Positions 63,055 through 64,000 of a DNA stretch of 64,000 nt are shown one piece after another (position 1 is the stretch's first letter; every line of letters starts with the position of its first letter). The translations under genes were made by a program, and so were the position numbers. Below the pieces are notes generated by a model. The model saw only the letters and a list, made by a program, of their open reading frames with translations. It had not been told where the DNA came from and did no database searches. The stretch is from Arthrobacter castelli DSM 16402 (GTDB lineage: Bacteria > Actinomycetota > Actinomycetes > Actinomycetales > Micrococcaceae): positions 124,001 through 188,000 of the forward strand of contig NZ_AUMN01000003.1 in the NCBI RefSeq assembly GCF_000430705.1, given 5' to 3'.

Positions 63055-64000
63055 ATGCGATACCCATGGCTCAAGGATGTGCTGGAAGCTGAACCGCCCT
63101 TTCTCTCCATATATGTGGATACCACCCGGACCGAACCTTCGGCTGCCGCGGAAATCGAAAACCGGTGGGAACACCTCAGGGAAAAAGCTGAGGCGGAAGG
63201 CGCACCGAAGAGCCTGTTGCAGCAGATTGAGCGCGCAGTCCTGGAACCCGCCGGTATCGGCGGCCCGCACGGCAGGGCCTTCCTGGCCGCCGGCGGGCAA
63301 TTGTTCATTAACCGGGTGCTGCCTTCGCCGCCTGAGAACTTCGTGGCGCACAACCACCGCCCGCATCTGTTGCCGTTGATGCGGGTCGCTGCCCGGGCGG
63401 TGTCGCATTTGCTGGTCCAGGTGGACCGCTCCGGCGCGGACATCAGCCTGCGTGCACCCGACGACCCCCACGTCGCCGGCAGCGCCAAAGCCTTGGGAGA
63501 GGATGCGTCCGTTGAGGGCGGCCATGACGAGCTGCACAAGACCGGCGAAGGGTGGCGCGGACAGAATTTTGAAGCCAGGGTGGAGGATTCCTGGGAGCGC
63601 AATGCGGCGGCCGTGGCGCAACGGCTGGACAAACTGGTGCGGTTATATCGTCCTGATCTGGTGCTGGTCTCCGGCGATGTTCGGGCTTCCCACTTGCTCA
63701 AGGAGGCGGTGGGGCAGGAGTGCCGGCAGCGCCTGGTCGAAGTTCCCGGTGGCGGGCGGAATGACGGCGTGGACCGGGACGAGTTCCGTGTCCACGTTGA
63801 GGAAGCGGTGGACAACTTCATCGCCTTCCGGGAGAAGGCCGCCGTCGACCGCTTTGTCGCCGAACAATCCCGGGACGGCGATTCGCTGGCCGGGGCGGAC
63901 GAAGTCCGGCAGGCACTGCAGCGCGGTCAGGTCGACGAGCTTCTGGTCACCCGCGGCCAGGCCCCGGGGGATATTGAAGACCTGCTGTTCCAGGCTTTGC
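63055..64000 (+). CDS. Rv2629/baeRF-like (Vms1-type release factor fold) protein, 3' end outside window
   Basis: The first 315 codons of a gene that continues past the window. MRYPWLKDVLEAEPPFLSIY then VDTTRTEPSAAAEIENRWEH open the family fold seen in Mycobacterium Rv2629 and the bacterial eRF1-like (baeRF) group; other parts are LFINRVLPSPPENFVAHNHR and PDLVLVSGDVRASHLLKEAV. The group is thought to be related to eukaryotic release factor 1 and Vms1 peptidyl-tRNA hydrolases, with stress roles. GGAGG lies seven bases before ATG 63055. The stop codon is beyond 64000. Confidence 0.8.
   Translation, partial: MRYPWLKDVLEAEPPFLSIYVDTTRTEPSAAAEIENRWEHLREKAEAEGAPKSLLQQIERAVLEPAGIGGPHGRAFLAAGGQLFINRVLPSPPENFVAHNHRPHLLPLMRVAARAVSHLLVQVDRSGADISLRAPDDPHVAGSAKALGEDASVEGGHDELHKTGEGWRGQNFEARVEDSWERNAAAVAQRLDKLVRLYRPDLVLVSGDVRASHLLKEAVGQECRQRLVEVPGGGRNDGVDRDEFRVHVEEAVDNFIAFREKAAVDRFVAEQSRDGDSLAGADEVRQALQRGQVDELLVTRGQAPGDIEDLLFQAL

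Overview
The window is GC-rich with dense, tightly packed genes and reads as a chromosome segment of a Micrococcaceae actinobacterium (Arthrobacter-like). The evidence is the order rplM-rpsI-glmM-coaA-glmS-acpS-nnr-alr-tsaE-tsaB-rimI-tsaD, the treX-treY-treZ trehalose operon, a DUF222-HNH protein, an IdeR/DtxR-type iron box and many apparently leaderless promoters. This is inferred from gene content; no species can be named. I saw no tRNA, rRNA, CRISPR array, replication origin or prophage.

Bases 1-1400: two SRPBCC proteins, then a decayed IS30-family transposase fragment. Bases 1561-14147, minus strand: one compact 12-gene block read from 14147 leftwards: SDR, carboxymuconolactone-decarboxylase-like protein, TAXI solute-binding lipoprotein, DUF1850 protein, fused TRAP permease, MFS transporter, L-2-hydroxyglutarate-oxidase-like flavoprotein, DapA-like aldolase, an atypical SDR, FAH-family hydrolase, type III CoA-transferase and glutaryl-CoA dehydrogenase. 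A perfect 17-bp palindrome sits on the first start codon. The facing strand carries a zinc-type dehydrogenase broken by an in-frame TAG, followed by a convergent FadR/FCD-type GntR regulator, the likely controller. The set looks like uptake and oxidation of a C5-type dicarboxylate or hydroxy/oxo acid feeding crotonyl-CoA, 2-oxoglutarate and pyruvate; the substrate is unknown.

Bases 16-28 kb are a patchwork: APC permease, NUDIX hydrolase, DUF222-HNH protein, DUF899 protein, acetyltransferases, a P-loop kinase-like protein, glyoxalase-like proteins, a methyltransferase, a membrane protein and a two-component system. Between 22.2 and 24.0 kb lie gene remnants: a RidA-family N-terminus joined to an ECF sigma-factor C-terminus, and a truncated VOC gene.

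Bases 28.3-38.7 kb hold housekeeping genes for ribosomal proteins L13 and S9, amino-sugar synthesis (glmM, glmS), CoA and acyl-carrier activation (coaA, acpS), NAD(P)HX repair (nnr), the MscL channel and a VanY-type peptidase. Bases 38.7-50.7 kb hold treX/treY/treZ, an aldo/keto reductase, a GH4 glycosidase divergent from a PfkB kinase, and several acetyltransferases, one also interrupted by TAG. Bases 50.8-54.9 kb are alr and the t6A cluster tsaE-tsaB-rimI-tsaD. Bases 54.9-64 kb hold a DedA-like protein, an iron-box-controlled heme oxygenase, a GCS2-type ligase, a GH3 lipoprotein, a THUMP-like methyltransferase, aconitase and the start of an Rv2629/baeRF-like gene.

Three intergenic spots carry strong inverted repeats (30980-31039, 35668-35741, 60708-60761). 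The first and third share a common sequence frame and appear to be copies of one dispersed palindromic repeat.
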